From an uncultured Massilia sp. (GTDB taxonomy: Bacteria; Pseudomonadota; Gammaproteobacteria; Burkholderiales; Burkholderiaceae), in NCBI GenBank assembly GCA_946886065.1, contig CAMPHU010000024.1, positions 1-33,192 of the forward strand: a DNA stretch of 33,192 nt, in the 5' to 3' direction. Shown here piece by piece: positions 31,738-33,192 of this stretch (position 1 is the stretch's first letter; each line of letters opens with the position of its first letter). The position numbers and the translations under genes are program-made. The notes beneath the pieces were generated by a model. It was not told the origin of the DNA and did no database searches. It saw nothing but the letters and a program-made list of their open reading frames with translations.

Positions 31738-32886
31738 ATGTCTTTGCCCGCACCCGACCGCGACGCGCTCAGCGCGTCCCAATCCCTGCAACAGCGCATC
31801 GCCGCCGAGATCGAACGGCAGGGCGGAGCGATTGCGTTTTCGCGTTTCATGGAGCTGGCGCTGTACGCGCCCCGGCTCGGGTACTACAGCGGCGGCGCGT
31901 CCAAGCTCGGCGCGGAGGGCGATTTCACGACCGCGCCCGAGATCACGCCCCTGTTCGGCGCGGCGCTCGCGCGCGTGGCAGGCGCTATTATCGCCCAAAG
32001 CGCGCCCGAGATCATCGAGTTCGGCGCGGGAACGGGCAAGCTGGCGCGCGACGTGCTCACGGCCCTGGCGGCCCAGGGGATCAGCGTCGACTCCTACACC
32101 ATCATCGAACTGTCCGGCGAGCTGCGCGCGCGCCAGCAGGAAGCCCTGAAGGACCTGCCCCAGGTGCGCTGGCTGGACGCCATGCCGGAACGCTTCTCCG
32201 GCGTGGTGCTGGCCAACGAGGTGCTCGACGCCATGCCGGTCGAGCTGGTCCTGAACACGGCCCAGGGCTGGCGCCGCCAGATGGTCACCATCGAGAACGG
32301 CGCCTTCGCCTTCGTGCAGCAGCCCCTGGGCGCGGAACTGCAGGCCCAGCTGGCGCGCCAGATCCCGGATCATGACCAGCGCCCGGAAGGCTACCTGACC
32401 GAGATTCACCCGGTGGGCGACGGCTTCATGCGCTCGCTGGCCGCCATGTTCGAACACGGCAAGGGCGCGGCGATCCTGCTCGACTACGGCTTCCCGGCCC
32501 ACGAGTACTACCTGGACCAGCGCATGGGCGGCACCCTGATGTGCCATTACCGCCACCATTCCCACCCCGATCCCTTCTACCTGCCGGGCCTGCAGGACAT
32601 CACGGCCCACGTCGACTTCACGGCGATGGCGCTGGCGTCCCAGGAAGCCGGCCTGCCGGTGCTGGCCTACATGAGCCAGGCCGCCTTCCTGCTGGGCGCC
32701 GGCATCGGCGAGCTGCTGATGGAGCATGACCCGGAAGACGCGCTGCGCTACCTGCCCCAGGCCAGGGCGGTGCAGAAGCTGGTGTCGCCGGCCGAGATGG
32801 GCGAGCTGTTCAAGGTGCTGGTGGTCGGCAAGGACGTCGACTTGCCCGACGCTATCGTGCGTTCGGACCGGAGCCATCGCCTGTAG
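31738..32886 (+). CDS. SAM-dependent methyltransferase, MidA/NDUFAF7 family
   Basis: A 382-residue class I methyltransferase. IAFSRFMELALYAPRLGYYSGG and GDFTTAPEITPLFGAALA are the family's N-terminal signature; the SAM loop is EIIEFGAGTGKLARDVL (near residue 95); LANEVLDAMPVELV and LLDYGFPAHEYY, then GTLMCHYRHHSHPDPFYLPGLQDITAHVDF, complete it. In mitochondria the homologue dimethylates an arginine of complex I subunit NDUFS2; the bacterial target is uncertain. It is divergent from folM and probably transcribed as a leaderless mRNA. A J-domain gene follows. Confidence 0.93.
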   Translation: MSLPAPDRDALSASQSLQQRIAAEIERQGGAIAFSRFMELALYAPRLGYYSGGASKLGAEGDFTTAPEITPLFGAALARVAGAIIAQSAPEIIEFGAGTGKLARDVLTALAAQGISVDSYTIIELSGELRARQQEALKDLPQVRWLDAMPERFSGVVLANEVLDAMPVELVLNTAQGWRRQMVTIENGAFAFVQQPLGAELQAQLARQIPDHDQRPEGYLTEIHPVGDGFMRSLAAMFEHGKGAAILLDYGFPAHEYYLDQRMGGTLMCHYRHHSHPDPFYLPGLQDITAHVDFTAMALASQEAGLPVLAYMSQAAFLLGAGIGELLMEHDPEDALRYLPQARAVQKLVSPAEMGELFKVLVVGKDVDLPDAIVRSDRSHRL

Positions 32887-32935
32887 ACTTTGTGATATCT
32901 TGCACAGCGGACACAAATCCGGCTAAGCTTGCTGC

Positions 32936-32963
32936 TTGGCGCGGCAACCGGATCGGCTATCAT
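32936..32963 (+). promoter_or_regulatory. Probable promoter of the J-domain gene
   Basis: TTGGCG (32936-32941) and TATCAT (32958-32963) with a 16-base spacer. The predicted start is about 26 bases before the ATG. Confidence 0.4.
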
Positions 32964-32995
32964 TCGTCGGGCAAGCAGGGCGCACATCACACACC

Positions 32996-33192
32996 ATGGC
33001 CAAGATCCACACCCACTATGACAACCTGAAGGTTGCGCGCGGCGCGCCGCAGGAAGTCATTCGTGCGGCATACAAGGCCCTCAGCCAGAAATACCATCCC
33101 GACAAGAATCCGGGCGACGAAAAGGCCGCCCGCATCATGGCGATCGTCAATACCGCCTACAACGCCCTGTCCGACCCGGTGCGCCGCAAGGA
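32996..33192 (+). CDS. J-domain (DnaJ-like) protein, 5' part
   Basis: Only the first 65 codons are in the window; the gene continues beyond the end. They encode a J domain that stimulates Hsp70 ATPase: THYDNLKVARGAPQEVIRAAYKALSQKYHPDKNPGDEKAA with the essential HPD, then IVNTAYNALSDPVRR. In place of the usual DYYEVLGV opening it has HTHYDNLKVARGA, as in small J-domain proteins rather than canonical DnaJ. The rest of the protein, and so its partner, cannot be known here. It was found by reading past the last methyltransferase codon. Confidence 0.9.
   Translation, partial: MAKIHTHYDNLKVARGAPQEVIRAAYKALSQKYHPDKNPGDEKAARIMAIVNTAYNALSDPVRRK

Overview
The window reads as chromosomal housekeeping DNA from a high-GC betaproteobacterium, most likely Oxalobacteraceae (Massilia or a close relative). 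This rests on an SAH riboswitch in front of ahcY, an ahcY / small membrane protein / metF arrangement, a single-chain indolepyruvate ferredoxin oxidoreductase facing an Lrp-type regulator, and a folM-folB-ttcA cluster facing a MidA-type methyltransferase. No taxonomic marker such as rRNA is present, so the genus is an inference. Genes are tightly packed. No tRNA, rRNA, CRISPR array, IS element or prophage was seen, and no gene-free stretch exceeds 300 bases.

Layout. (1) 1-5080, activated-methyl cycle: the 3' part of metK, a two-gene minus-strand insert (TehB-like methyltransferase and an unrecognised protein), then a promoter, SAH riboswitch, ahcY, a four-helix membrane protein and metF. (2) 5132-13132: 5-formyl-THF cyclo-ligase facing a soluble lytic transglycosylase, followed by a NDUFA9-like NAD(P)-binding protein, a glutathione S-transferase, a CCA-adding enzyme whose HD domain is degenerate, a membrane diguanylate cyclase and a GNAT acetyltransferase. 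(3) 13134-19477, a stress/redox block: on the minus strand ccdA-tlpA, then SDR, Tat-exported alpha/beta hydrolase, Ohr peroxidase and an SRPBCC protein. Facing them on the plus strand is an OmpR-family response regulator and histidine kinase pair. (4) 19497-20856: two small uncharacterised proteins and a group III truncated haemoglobin with a probable NsrR operator. (5) 20967-28889: Lrp regulator, indolepyruvate ferredoxin oxidoreductase, an S41 lipoprotein protease and an M14 metallopeptidase. (6) 28978-33192: SixA-like phosphatase, ttcA, folB, folM, the divergent MidA methyltransferase and the start of a J-domain protein.

The most interesting signal is in region 3. Two 78-base intergenic segments (15952-16029 and 17281-17358) align without a gap and match at 57 of 78 bases. 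Conservation sits at the two ends and the centre has diverged. Each end holds a tandem half-site related to GGATACA with a 10- or 11-base period, read outward. In three cases these boxes sit at or over the predicted -35 position: upstream of the regulator-kinase operon, of ccdA-tlpA, and of SDR-hydrolase-ohr. This suggests one uncharacterised two-component system controlling periplasmic thiol reduction together with organic hydroperoxide and reactive-metabolite removal. A fourth box has no gene to drive and points antisense into tlpA.

Other notable points are a near-consensus NsrR box over the globin promoter, three genes whose -10 hexamer lies 6-7 bases before the start codon (probable leaderless mRNAs), loss of the HD motif in Cca, a long structured leader in front of the indolepyruvate oxidoreductase, and a strong terminator squeezed between ttcA and the SixA-like gene.
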